A DNA stretch of 64,000 nt from Antedon mediterranea (lineage: Eukaryota > Echinodermata > Crinoidea > Comatulida > Antedonidae). The stretch is from assembly GCF_964355755.1 (NCBI RefSeq), contig NC_092676.1, positions 8,788,288-8,852,287 of the forward strand, written 5' to 3'. The notes beneath the pieces were generated by a model that ran no database searches, was not told the origin of the DNA, and saw nothing but the letters and a program-made list of their open reading frames with translations. Shown one piece after another: positions 11,639 through 22,055 of the stretch (positions are counted from its first letter, which is position 1; the number at the start of each line of letters is the position of its first letter). A program made the translations under genes and the position numbers.

Positions 11639-12780
11639 AGGGGACACCGAGTTTGGAACTCATACATTGTTGCTATAGTGGTGTCCTCTGAATAAAGGGG
11701 ACACCGACTTTGGAACGCATACATTGTTGCTATAGTGGTGTCCTCTGAATAAAGGGGACACCGACTTTGGAACTCATACATTGTTGCTATAGTGGTGTCC
11801 TCTGACTAAAGGGGACACCGACTTTGGAACGCATACATTGTTGCTATAGTGGTGTCCTCTGAATAAAGGGGACACCGAGTTTGGAACTCATACATTGTTG
11901 CTATAGTGGTGTCCTCTGAATAAAGGGGACACCGACTTTGGAACGCATACATTGTTGCTATAGTGGTGTCCTCTGAATAAAGGGGACACCGACTTTGGAA
12001 CTCATACATTGTTGCTATAGTGGTGTCCTCTGAATAAAGGGGACACCGACTTTGGAACGCATACATTGTTGCTATAGTGGTGTCCTCTGAATAAAGGGGA
12101 CACCGACTTTGGAACGCATACATTGTTGCTATAGTTGGTGTCCTCTGAATAAAGGGGACACCGACTTTGGAACGCATACATTGTTGCTATAGTGGTGTCC
12201 TCTGAATAAAGGGGACACCGACTTTGGAACGCATACATTGTTGCTATAGTGGTGTCCTCTGAATAAAGGGGACACCGACTTTGGAACTCATACATTGTTG
12301 CTATAGTGGTGTCCTCTGAATAAAGGGGACACCGACTTTGGAACGCATACATTGTTGCTATAGTGGTGTCCTCTGAATAAAGGGGACACCGACTTTGGAA
12401 CGCATACATTGTTGCTATAGTGGTGTCCTCTGAATAAAGGGGACACCGACTTTGGAACGCATACATTGTTGCTATAGTGGTGTCCTCTGAATAAAGGGGA
12501 CACCGACTTTGGAACGCATACATTGTTGCTATAGTGGTGTCCTCTGAATAAAGGGGACACCGACTTTGGAACGTATACATTGTTGCTATAGTGGTGTCCT
12601 CTGAATAAAGGGGACACCGACTTTGGAACGCATACATTGTTGTTATAGTGGTGTCCTCTGAATAAAGGGGACACCGACTTTGGAACTTATACATTGCTGC
12701 TATAGTGGTGTCCTCTGAATAAAGGGGACACCGACTTTGGAACTCATACATTGTTGCTATAGTGGTGTCCTCTGAATAAA
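11639..12780. repeat. 57 bp minisatellite, 20 units
   Basis: ACACCGA recurs every 57 bp from 11644 to about 12728, giving 20 units. One single-base insertion occurs (AGTTGG near 12135). Each unit carries GGACACC and GGTGTCC in inverted orientation. Units vary mainly at AACTCAT versus AACGCAT. The first eight alternate strictly, so a 114 bp dimer is the higher-order unit there; later units are mostly the CGCAT type. Because 57 is a multiple of three, the minus strand has long open frames (12002-12751, 249 codons; 11806-12177) of a 19-residue repeat. I regard these as by-products, since no flanking coding sequence or start context supports them. Confidence 0.97.
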
Positions 12781-12884
12781 GGTTTTCCGCGTAGTGTTAA
12801 AACCAAGAAAACTGATTTCCTCTCATTCATTTCACGAGAAATAAATATATACTGTATATAATTATTATTGTGTATGAGTCTGCG

Positions 12885-13186
12885 GCCTTTTTTTCGTACA
12901 TAAGTTGGGGTCCCTTTTGTTAAAAATACTTTCTATATAACTAAACATAACCCTATAAATAATCTCTCCCTCACTATAAAGTAAAAAGAAGTTGATCATG
13001 GGATTCGAACACCATACATCGACATGTAAATTCAGTCTATTCCACGCGACTGCACAGACGGCTCGACAGAAAGCGTTTGTAGTTAGCTCAATTCTTACGT
13101 CACACCGTATGGATATGACTAATTAATATTCATGTGTATTTTGTGACGTTTCATGAGGGGTTCCTAAGTTATGTACGAAAAGAAAT
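12885..13186. mobile_element. Short inverted-repeat element enclosing a tRNA-like sequence
   Basis: The left end TTTTCGTACATAAGTTGGGG (12891-12910) is the imperfect reverse complement of the right end at 13157-13183 (GGGGTTCCTAAGTTATGTACG). Between them, at about 12990-13072, lies a minus-strand tRNA-like stretch. The family and target duplication were not determined. Confidence 0.6.
12990..13072 (-). repeat. tRNA-like or tRNA-derived SINE head
   Basis: Read on the minus strand, a B-box-like GGTGTTCGAATCCC sits near 13001-13012. An A-box-like GAGCCGTCTGTGCAG lies about 50 bases upstream of it. The T and acceptor stems do not pair well, so I do not call a functional tRNA. A pol III promoter relic from a SINE or tRNA pseudogene is more likely. 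Confidence 0.45.
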
Positions 13187-14360
13187 ATCGCACCTCGACC
13201 ACTTCCTCTTAGTTAATTGGCCCAAACCTAATTAGACTATAGACCCGGTCGCCCTAGTCATGTCAACATTGTTTTGTCATTCAAGTTTCTCGAATATTAC
13301 TTTTCTGTAATTCCTATTCTTCAGGCATCCTTCGAATTCCTTTTATAAAAATCGTAGAAATACTCTCAATTTGATATTTTTGACATACAATTTAAAAAAA
13401 AAATGTTCAAATTTGTTTTAGAGCAATGCTTATAATTGAAGGAAGAACCGTAAGCGTTTCGTGTTTTTACTTCAAAACCTTCAAATACTGATAGTGTGTC
13501 TGGTTTCTAATTAATTAAAGTATAGGTAAAAAAGAACAGTTGTTAATTTCATATTGACAATGAGAACATTATAAAAATATAATAATCAAATGTGTTTGAA
13601 CAATTGAATATGATAACCCAATTTTCTTTTCATAGAAATATATATCAATTAATTTCCAACGACTTTGTTGGCACAATTCGGCTAACAACCTCAACTCGTT
13701 GTTCGTTCGCGGTTATAATTTCTTCATTACTAAAGACTTAACGATAAGTATACCCTAGACAATACAGCGCTTTTTATTTGCTCAGCTATAATCGTATAGT
13801 TTCTAGTGGATTTCACAAATCTTTACTGATTTCTCACGTAAAACGCGTAATTAACATTGTATAGCAGATTAATATAAATTGAGTGTGAATTTTCTTCATG
13901 TTAGCGGGCGAAAAAATCAACATAGATTTAAAATAGATTGCGTTGTTGAAATTAAATATTATATTATTAGAATTGAATTTGATCATGTATCGTATCTAGG
14001 ACACACTGTCGTTAATAATACTTTATTTTAGGCTTGTTCTGTGTGTGTTTGAAAGGCAGAGAGAAAATCACAAATAGAGACAATAACAGTTTGGATAAAT
14101 ACTTTAAGTTCCGTGAGCATGGATCACGGGGGAAAAGAACATAGGCCTATACCCATTGCCTTCGCCCCACACATATGCGTTGCGGCTGGCGATGAGTTAG
14201 AAAAAAGTTTAGTTTTTTAGTAGCCAGACCTACAAAATGCGATTGGTGTGTGACACCACCGATTTCGTTTATCATAGAATTATTATCTAAATTATATTTA
14301 GGTTACTGGCCCTTTGGCCATTCAGACATTAGATAGTTGTGAATTCGTATCTTAAGCGTA
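13187..14360. other. Intergenic, one TAGGCCTA octamer
   Basis: AT-rich, with no open frame of interest. The palindrome TAGGCCTA occurs at 14142. Confidence 0.5.
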
Positions 14361-14364
14361 CATT

Positions 14365-14562
14365 TATTCACACCTGCTCCGTTTCACGTAATGGAAGACG
14401 GCGCCGTTTGGTTAAATAAATATATTTTGGGAAAACTCGCGTATAAGCTTACGTATCCTTGTCATAATAACGTATACGGATACAGAGGTTGCCCAAACTG
14501 CCTATTGAAAATGCACAAAGAAACAATTTAACCTCGCCGTCTTCCGCCCTCCGTCCCGTGTA
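14365..14562. repeat. Dispersed repeat 'TTTCACGTAATGGAAGACGGCGCCGTTT'-type, copy 1
   Basis: The segment near 14376-14412 is almost the same as 15508-15545. The inverted partner (CGTCTTCCG...CCGTGTAACAGG, about 14536-14572) matches 15580-15600 (CGTCTTCCGCTCCGTGAAAC). This gives a short element with inverted ends and an AT-rich middle. A second, shorter copy sits between MITE family 1 copies at about 15505-15603. Confidence 0.5.
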
Positions 14563-15177
14563 ACAGGAAATGCATACAGTGTTTGGTGGGTTAGCGCAGT
14601 AGGCTTTTATTTCAGTCGTGTTGATAACCTGCTGGCTCAAATGTAATAACTTTTATTGGCACTGTCTCGTCCCATGTTTTAAAATGTCAAATGTAATGGT
14701 TTATTTAATAAAAAGAAATGTCCACACGTTTCGTTAATACTGTTACATTGTTTTGTGATCCATTGAAACCCTCCTTTGAGACACCCTTATTAAGGGGACA
14801 CGCATATTCAGGTGATAGTGAAACAGACGAGATGAAATATATTTTTCAACATAACGGCCCATCCCTATATTTGTTGGGCCTCAAATGTTTTCCTTAATAG
14901 GTATTCTACTATACTTCATATTTACAACACGCATATTTTCAATGCCTTTTATCTCTTCCCTTTATTTATAGACTCTCGGAAAACAAACGACTTCAGTCCT
15001 CAGTTTAGTTGTGAATATGCTTAAGCACGAATGAATAATAAACTATTGTGTCTATGCTAGTAATTTTATACAGTAGACATAAATACTGTTTTTTAAATTA
15101 TACATTTAATTATATCCTATATAGACATAGGTTTTGTAAACAAATACCCATTTTTGTTTTGTTTTTTTACGCATAAG
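14563..15177. other. Intergenic, one GGGGACAC inverted motif
   Basis: GACACCCTTATTAAGGGGACAC near 14780-14802 is a dispersed palindromic motif related to the 57 bp minisatellite junction. Otherwise nothing is recognised. Confidence 0.45.
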
Positions 15178-15367
15178 TAAAGCGTGGTTCCCACTTGAAC
15201 GTGACGTATCGACGCAAAGGGCTTTATTGCGTAATCACAAGTGGGAACCGACGACACAACATTGCTGAAAAAATCACAGGCGGGGGAAAACACAATTATT
15301 GGAAGGGTATTTTTTTACATTTCGTAGGTTGCGTTATACGTTGCGTCGCTAGTGGGAACCAAGCTTA
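15178..15367. mobile_element. MITE family 1, subfamily b
   Basis: Ends TAAAGCGTGGTTCCCACT and AGTGGGAACCAAGCTTA are inverted, flanked by TA. The interior contains CGTAATCACAAGTGGGAACCG and differs from the main subfamily. The same arrangement, reversed, is found at 44860-45080. Confidence 0.8.
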
Positions 15368-15492
15368 GTTAATACTTGGACGCAACGCATAAACATAAGC
15401 GCACCGCAATATGACGCGGTGGATCATCCACACTGTCAAAACACACGTGTGTTGCGTCTACGTCGTTTTCGTCCTAGTTGAAACCAAGCTAT
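15368..15492. mobile_element. MITE family 1, diverged or partial copy
   Basis: Starts GACGCAACGC, carries TTGCGTCTACGTCGTTTTCGTCCTAGTTG and ends AAACCAAGCTATA. It abuts the subfamily b copy directly and lacks an intact left end. Confidence 0.6.
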
Positions 15493-15504
15493 AAGCTTTG
15501 TGTT

Positions 15505-15603
15505 CCTGTTTTCACGGAATGGAAGATGGCGTCGTTTGTTAAATAATGGAAAATGATGTTATTATAATTGTACTGCTTCGTCTTCCGCTCCGTGAAACGG
15601 GGA
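15505..15603. repeat. Dispersed repeat, copy 2 of the 14365 element
   Basis: TTTTCACGGAATGGAAGATG and CGTCTTCCGCTCCGTGAAAC are inverted arms, matching the element at 14365-14562 with a shorter middle. Confidence 0.5.
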
Positions 15604-15605
15604 CG

Positions 15606-15789
15606 TAAAGCTTGGTTCCCACTAGAACGTAACGCAAGGACGTAAACGCAACGCAAGCGTTTTATCCAATGACAAGCGAAGTTATAGACAGTTAGCAATC
15701 ACAAGCGAATAAGCCATCGCTTGTGATTGGTCAATTCACTTGCGTTGCGTTACGTCCTTGTGTTGCGTCGCTAGTACGAACCACGCTTA
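15606..15789. mobile_element. MITE family 1, near-intact copy
   Basis: Terminal inverted repeats AAGCTTGGTTCCCACTAG / CTAGTACGAACCACGCTTA with internal inverted arms GTAACGCAAGGACGTAA and TGATTGGTCAA, flanked by TA. By eye it differs from the reverse complement of 40254-40437 at only about four of 184 positions, so the family moved fairly recently. The element is too short to encode a protein and must have relied on an outside transposase. Confidence 0.9.
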
Positions 15790-15845
15790 AGCGTGAATCT
15801 TTCGAATTGTGATTGGTCAACTAACTTGGGTTGTGCCAACAACTG

Positions 15846-16095
15846 TAAGCCTTGTTCCCACTAATGTTTGGTTCCCACTAGGACACAATGCAAGGACGTT
15901 AACGCAACGTAAGCGTGTTGACCAATGACAAGCGACAGTTCGAATGATCCATGGCCTGTGATTGGTCAAATCACTTTTGTCGCGTTACGTCCTTGTGTTG
16001 CGTCTCTAGTGAAAACCAAGCATTAGACGCAACCCAAGGACGTAAGCGCATCACAAGTAATTTAACTAAACTGTGGTAACCAAACTATATATAGA
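15846..16095. mobile_element. MITE family 1, copy with doubled left end plus a trailing fragment
   Basis: Two left ends lie in series (TTGTTCCCACTAA at about 15852, TTGGTTCCCACTAGG at about 15868). The usual body with GACCAATGAC...GATTGGTCAA follows, and the right end AAAACCAAGCATTA finishes at about 16025. A further partial body (GACGCAACCCAAGGACGTAAG...) extends to about 16095. Confidence 0.75.
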
Positions 16096-17815
16096 ATTAC
16101 AGCAATATAATAAGTACTAATGTAAACTTCGCTATTGGAACGTGATTCTTCTTAGTTTACAAATGTATCTTTTGTATTGACCTATTTCATCACATGAACT
16201 ATACAATGTTTACTAATTGAACATGACAATAAATTCACTTGCAAACACACTCTTCAAAGTAGCATGTCTTTCTCAATTAGTAACCTTTGCTAAATCTAGC
16301 CTTTAGTACCCGTCCCCAAAGTGTGCATTGACGTACTCTATGCCAATATGTTTTATCTATACCCATCTCGTTATTTACTCAATAAGAGCGCACAGATTAT
16401 TGATGTAACAGGATTGCTTATATTACAATCCCATGATTATGGATTTAAATCTTTCTTTCAAGTCGTTTAGTATAATTTGTTTTATATAATTTCATACAAG
16501 GCTTTGCTCAAAGACATACCCAATTTCAGTTTTGATATGTTTCATATTTTATATTATATTTCGTTTCCGTTATGACGTAATACTTTAAGTTGTATCCTGA
16601 TTAGGCTGGTTGGAATGACTTGTAATGGAACTAAATGAGGGAGAGAATCTAGAGTTAAAGTTTTTATATATTTAAAACAAGGTTACTTTCGGGGGTAAAA
16701 TGTTATAAAGTCTGTAAAATATCCGCTATTATAGCACACCTGCCGTTCAGTAGTAGTTCTATTACATGATAAACGTTCTATTTAATGGTTCAAATTGGCT
16801 ACACTGCAACTTTTTCTTTTAAATTTGACACGCAAGTCTGGTGACTTTCAAATTCAACCTGTTAAATGCACGCTGTCTATAGTTGTTGCCCTTTATAATA
16901 ATAATAATAAATAATATATTTATACAGGATAAAACAATCAGATAACAGTATATCTGTTTTACATTGTGGTCCTGTCTTAAATGGCCTAGGCTTCGAACTT
17001 GATTAAAGATTTAAAAAAACCAGTAGATGTGTTATCCAAAAAATAATGAATGTTTTGTATTCGTTGCATGGGACGAATTTTTTTATTCATTGAAAGCACG
17101 AGCGGATCTGCCTCGTCATGAAATAGTCTATCCATTCAACTCAAAACTATTTCATGCCATTCTTTATCAATCGGTTATTGGATCGTATAGTTGATTGGTT
17201 ACTATATGTTGCTTTGAAAAGATAGCCTACATCTACTGAACATATACGTCCCATATACGTAAGTATTTGTAAAAAAAAGATAGTAATAAAATGTATTAAA
17301 AAGTAGGGCATCTATGATTTATATAGCAAAGCAATTTCCCCTGCTAATTATTATCTCAAATAGTTTTTGGAATATATAACATGAACTGTATCCCTTAGAT
17401 TATTTTTAACTCGATCAAGACTGCCACTCATGTGACACATTATAAATTAACTTCGATGATGCGATCCAATGTCTTAATATTCACTTTTCCCGCTTAGTAT
17501 TAATTATATGTTCATGTCACAATGTGAATTAATTGTTGGAATCAAACAACACAACTACCTATCCCAGATTACGTGTGTTATGGAACAATGTAACGTATTC
17601 CGGAGTTATATTGCAGGTGACTTTTTTTTTCTTTTTTTTATTTTTTTTTAAATTTCATTTCATCACATACATAATACAAAATTAATATATAAAGGCAAGG
17701 TAACTATTAAAACGATATTGCAGGTGACTTAGCTTAACTCTAAGCTCTTAACTTTGTCGAGGTTTTGATTTTTAAATCGATTTTTTCCCAAATTTCAATA
17801 TGTTGCTGGAACAAT
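16096..17815. other. Intergenic, nothing recognised
   Basis: AT-rich DNA. An ATA/AAT-rich run near 16900-16935 and poly-T near 17620-17650 look like retroposon tails, but no body is identified. Confidence 0.45.
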
Positions 17816-17817
17816 CC

Positions 17818-18302
17818 TACACTTTAAAAATGTATTTTGTACCCACTTTTTCCGATACGCATTTAGCTTTTTAACACGTAGTTACGTTAAACACGTAGTT
17901 ACGTGTCTTTATATTGCTATATTACTATTTTTAAATTTTGTTACAATATTTTTCAGTTATTACTGTACTACTTAAAAATTGTTCGTATTTCTATTCTTTT
18001 TAATTGTATATTGCATAAGTGACGTACGACAGCGATCATGTCGGCGGTTGATTAGTTTTATTTTTGTTTTTATTTATGTGTATCTGTATATAGAACGCAC
18101 CGTGTATGAACGAGTACCACTATAATTGTAAAGGTGTAGTTTCAATAAATTATTATTAACTGTGTTGAGTTGGATACAGACTACATGTTTAGAATGTGTT
18201 TAGAACCTAAACATGTTTCATATCTAAACATGTTTAAGGCTAAATGTGTGGAAAAAAAAGTGGGTACAAAATACATGTTTAAGTTCTGTTTTTACAGTGT
18301 AC
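17818..18302. mobile_element. MITE family 2 (CACTGTAAAA ends), copy 1
   Basis: The left end ACACTTTAAAAATGTATTTTGTACCCACTTTTTCC and the right end, containing GTGGGTACAAAATACATG and TTTTTACAGTGT, are inverted. The interior repeats the short palindromes AAACATGTTTA and ACACGTAGTTACGT. The same layout and interior words, including TTGGATACAGACTACATG, occur reversed at 34657-35210. The 18170-18358 open frame falls inside it and is not a gene. Confidence 0.8.
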
Positions 18303-19715
18303 AATTTCAGTTATCGTCGATCACAAAGATTACTATTATTATAAAAATCCACGATTAGGCATATTTAATATTGCAAGTTATTAAAGAATGTTTTACATTG
18401 ATTCTATCTGAGATTTTAACATTAAAGTTGTTGTTCCAATGCGTGAGATTTTGTTGGATATATTTCAGTAACGTATTTAGATTTTTTACCCATTTTTAAC
18501 CAAGTTAATATCATGTGAATAATTTATGATTAATGAAAAAGTGTTACTTGCTAGGAGTAGTAGTATGTAATTTCTAATATAGATTATCCAAACTACGCTG
18601 GGCGTAATAACAGTGATCTGTTAATATAAATTACGGTATTAATAAAGAAATGGGGTCGGTGTAGGCGGGATGTTAAATGCGGCTTACACTGCAATGTTAA
18701 AGGATTTTCAATCCGTATTAATTTGACGTACATGGTTAAATATACAACTTTCCATCAAAAGCTACCTGTACAGGCAAGACGTCATTTGTCGATCATTGGC
18801 GAATATTTAAAAGAACAAACGTTAGTTTACTCTATAATGTTCGCCGTAGGCTAGTGACATGTGACAATTTAACAAAAATATTTATCGCCGCGACATTAGT
18901 GCGCAATTTATACGTGCGCAGTATAGTGTCTTTTTAAACGCGCGAGAGATCACTAACACTGATTTTATTTTGACTATATTTTATACAATAAATTTATAAT
19001 TAATGGATACAAAATAATAATTAGTTTTCTGCTGATCCCGGGGGAAACATCTGTCTGAACTAAAGCTGTTGTAATATAATAGTAATACCCAGCGGAATGG
19101 AATATTGCGTTTGACGCACGAAACCATTAGACAAACGCGTTATAAAATTGTCAAAATCACTAAAGTATTAATGAATCAATGTTTCCATCTCTATTATTGA
19201 TTCGAGCATCATTCGTTTAAACCAAGTATACATATAATAAATGACGCATATACGAAATTACAACCGACAAATTATCAACCTACGATCAATAAATTAATGT
19301 ACCAGTATTTGTATAGGCCCTGGGGTGCGCAGTGGTTAACAACTCATTTGTTTGATCGATTCATTTCGTCTATAACTGAATCATTATTCTTATTTTTAAG
19401 TTTAAAATGTATTTATGATTGTATGTTACCCTCTGGCGTATGAACAAATTGAGGTGATTCCAACGACCTAATTCTGAAAGTAAAAATAAGCCTAAACAGA
19501 CATAAATATACGAAAATGATCACAACGATGCTAACTTCCCACCAAAGACCAATTAGGTCTTAATTGTTACCATTTCCAAGTATTTCTAGTTTTGTTATTA
19601 TTTGTCAACCATGGAGCAAAATATAATTTCCCTTTGGAGATGTCAAATCATATATTTCACCTCTAAGCAGGCAATATCTGTATGATAGTAGCTGATAAAA
19701 TACTAATCACGAAAT
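18303..19715. other. Intergenic, nothing recognised
   Basis: No gene or clear repeat. A CpG-containing patch lies near 18880-18950. Confidence 0.45.
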
Positions 19716-19723
19716 ATTTAAAT

Positions 19724-19922
19724 CAGTGGCGTAACGGCAATGAACGCTCACACTGGCTAAACTCACCATGGGCCCTGGAGCTTATATGGCCCATGAGCAG
19801 TGTACTGGGTATATGAAGGATGCTGACAAGGCTAAAAACGTCCGAGGCCTCCAGCGTTGGAAATCGGAGGGCAACTTATGTTTCTTAAACCAGGGGCCTT
19901 AGGCCTTTGTGTTATGCCACTG
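19724..19922 (+). mobile_element. hAT-type MITE (CAGTGGCGTAAC), copy 1
   Basis: Begins CAGTGGCGTAACG and ends GTTATGCCACTG. Flanking 8-mers ATTTAAAT and ATTATAAT match at 6 of 8, consistent with a decayed 8 bp duplication as hAT transposases make. The interior words CTAAAAACGTCCGAGGCCTCC and CATGGGCCC are shared, reversed, with 47612-47780. Confidence 0.8.
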
Positions 19923-20107
19923 ATTATAATATAAATCCTCTGAACAGGATGATGAAAGTTCGAGGAGAACGACCCGACAAGTTTGCCCTTTTAGGTTACC
20001 TTCCATTTTACTATTCATTATTACAGCGTAAGATCTACACGTATAAATCCAGGTTAAAGAAACATTCCCATATACGTGTTTATCTATTGCATATTACATA
20101 AAGACAT

Positions 20108-20460
20108 TTATCTTGTGATTAATGGGTACCGTTCAGACTTATGGTTATTTACCCGGGTAAGTTGGTTCCTACCAACCAAAGTTAGTGATAAATGTTCCCA
20201 CGAATCCAACTTATCCGTTATGGCGCGCTATTTACCCGGATATATTGGTTCCTACCAACCAAAGTTAGCGATAAATGTTCCCACGAATACAACTTACCCG
20301 TTAAGGCGCGCTATTTACCCGGGTAAGTTGGTTCCTACCAACCAAAGTGAGCGATAATTGTTCCCACGAATCCAACTTACCCGTTAAGGCGCGCTATTTA
20401 CCCGGGTAAGTTAGTGACAATCCACCAAAGTTAGCAATAGCTAGCTGTTACGACGAAACC
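20108..20460. repeat. 83 bp tandem array, about four units
   Basis: TTGGTTCCTACCAACCAAAG begins at 20162, 20245 and 20328, and a fourth, variant unit follows at about 20400-20460. TATTTACCCGGGTAA and AACTTACCCGTTAAGG recur in each unit. Two more variant units lie at 21915-22055, on the other side of the LINE, so the array appears to be interrupted. The open frame at 20076-20357 is a by-product. Confidence 0.9.
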
Positions 20461-20467
20461 AACTGAC

Positions 20468-21789
20468 TCTATTTCCACGTCCTATTTCTGTTCTTCCTCT
20501 CTGCTCTAAAATTCTCGAAAAAGCTATCCATTCTCAACTCTACTACTACCTAAACACAATAATCTTCTTTCTGACCAACAATCAGGTTTTCGACCCGGCC
20601 ACTCTACCCTTACCGCCCTTATTAATACCCATGACTCCTGGCTTCAACACATCAATAATGGAAACCTTATCGGCACCGTCTTCATCATCGACCTTCGCAA
20701 GGCCTTCGACACCATCAACCACTCTATCCTCCTTAATAAGCTTCCTTTCTTTGACCTTTCCCCCAATTCTATCCTTTGGTTCGATTCTCCTTTCTTCTCG
20801 CTTCCAACGTGTTTCCTTCAACTCTTCTGTCTATTCTCTTCTTTCTATTCATACTGGTATCCCTCAAGGTACTATTCTTGGTCCTCTTCTCTTTTCTATT
20901 TATATCAATGATCTCCATAACTGCTTAATATACTTGCTCTGCTAATATGTTTGCTGACGACACTATTATTTTCACTGCTAACAAGTCCTCCGCCCTTATG
21001 CAACAAAACATAAATACCAACTTAAACCATCTCTACTCCTGGCTATCTGCTAACAAATTATATATCAACGTCAAAAAAACTAAGTCTATGCTCATTGGAA
21101 CATCACAAAAACTTAGACGGAGTCCTAACATTAAACTCACTGTCAATCACCAGCCCATCGACAATGTCACTTGCGTTAAGCACCTTTGAGTATTAATCGA
21201 CAACACCCTTACCTGGAACAACCATATCTCCCACCTTTGCAATAAACTTAACTCTTCTATTTTCCTTCTCTCCCGCACTAGATGTTTCCTTATTTTTTCC
21301 ACTGCCCTTCTTCTTTACAACTCTTTATTCTTACCCCACATCGATTACTGTATCACGGTGTGGGGCTAAAGGCCTAGTTACATCTCTAAGATTCAGAAAC
21401 TTCAAAATAGAGCTCTCCGAACTATTCTCCAAGTTCCTTACACTACTCTTTCCCGTCAACTCTTTAACACCATTTCTACTCTTACCGTTTCTCAACGTGC
21501 TGACTATCAAATGGGCTGTCTTGCCTATCAAGCCTCTAACAATCTCGCCCCAACTAACATCTGGCGTGGGCTTGCCAGAATTACTGCCAATGAAAGAATG
21601 GCTACCCGGCAACTTTCCAGGGGTGATCTCGTTGTTCCAAGACCTCAGTGTGAACTTTTTAAACATTCTTTTAATTATAAACGACCTACATATTTTAACT
21701 CGTTAAACGTTTCTATTAGAAATTGCAATACCTTTTTAAATTTTAAAAGTAAATTAAAGAATGTTATGCTTAATAATAACACTTTTTAA
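20468..21789 (+). pseudogene. Non-LTR retrotransposon (jockey/CR1-like LINE) reverse transcriptase, dead
   Basis: Encodes the RT of a LINE ORF2, which would copy element RNA at a nicked target. Motifs in order: RPISVLPLCSKILEKAI (about 20485), QSGFRPGHST (20580), FIDLRKAFDTINH (20680), GIPQGTILGPLLFSIYINDL (20860) and the catalytic FADDT (20950). Then come the thumb and C-terminal parts, including HIDYCITVWG and SKIQKLQNRALRTIL. The frame changes near 20775 and near 20945, and stops interrupt it at 21187 (TGA) and 21367 (TAA). The 5' half with the endonuclease is absent, so the copy is 5'-truncated, as LINE copies commonly are. The AT-rich tail runs to about 21910. Confidence 0.9.
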
Positions 21790-21914
21790 ATGTTTATCTT
21801 CCTCACCTTTTACTTTTTTGCCTTTCTATTTACATTTTTATATTTATTCTTTTTTTCAATTTTAACTATTGTAATATATTTTTGATTTTTATGTTTTATG
21901 TCGTATTGTAAACA

Positions 21915-22055
21915 TAGTATAAATGGCCCGTTATTTACCAGAGTAAGTTAGTGACTTACCCACCAAAATTAGCGATAATTGACCCATGCAACCAATTGAC
22001 TCGTGTAAATAACTATATGGACCCGTTAAGGCCCGTTATTTACCCGGGTAAATAA
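21915..22055. repeat. Continuation of the 83 bp array after the LINE
   Basis: GTTAGTGACTTACCCACCAAAATTAGCGATAATTG followed by ACCCGTTAAGGCCCGTTATTTACCCGGGTAA repeats the pattern of 20108-20460, more diverged. Confidence 0.75.

Noticed and set aside
12002-12751. A 249-codon minus-strand open frame as a repeat protein gene
   Set aside because: It is confined to the 57 bp minisatellite, whose unit length is a multiple of three. No non-repeat coding flank, splice site or start context supports it, and a one-base insertion breaks the frame.
11639-12780. CRISPR-like array
   Set aside because: Units are contiguous tandem repeats without unique spacers, in an animal genome.
20582-20821. Minus-strand open frame of 79 codons
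   Set aside because: It is antisense to the LINE reverse transcriptase.
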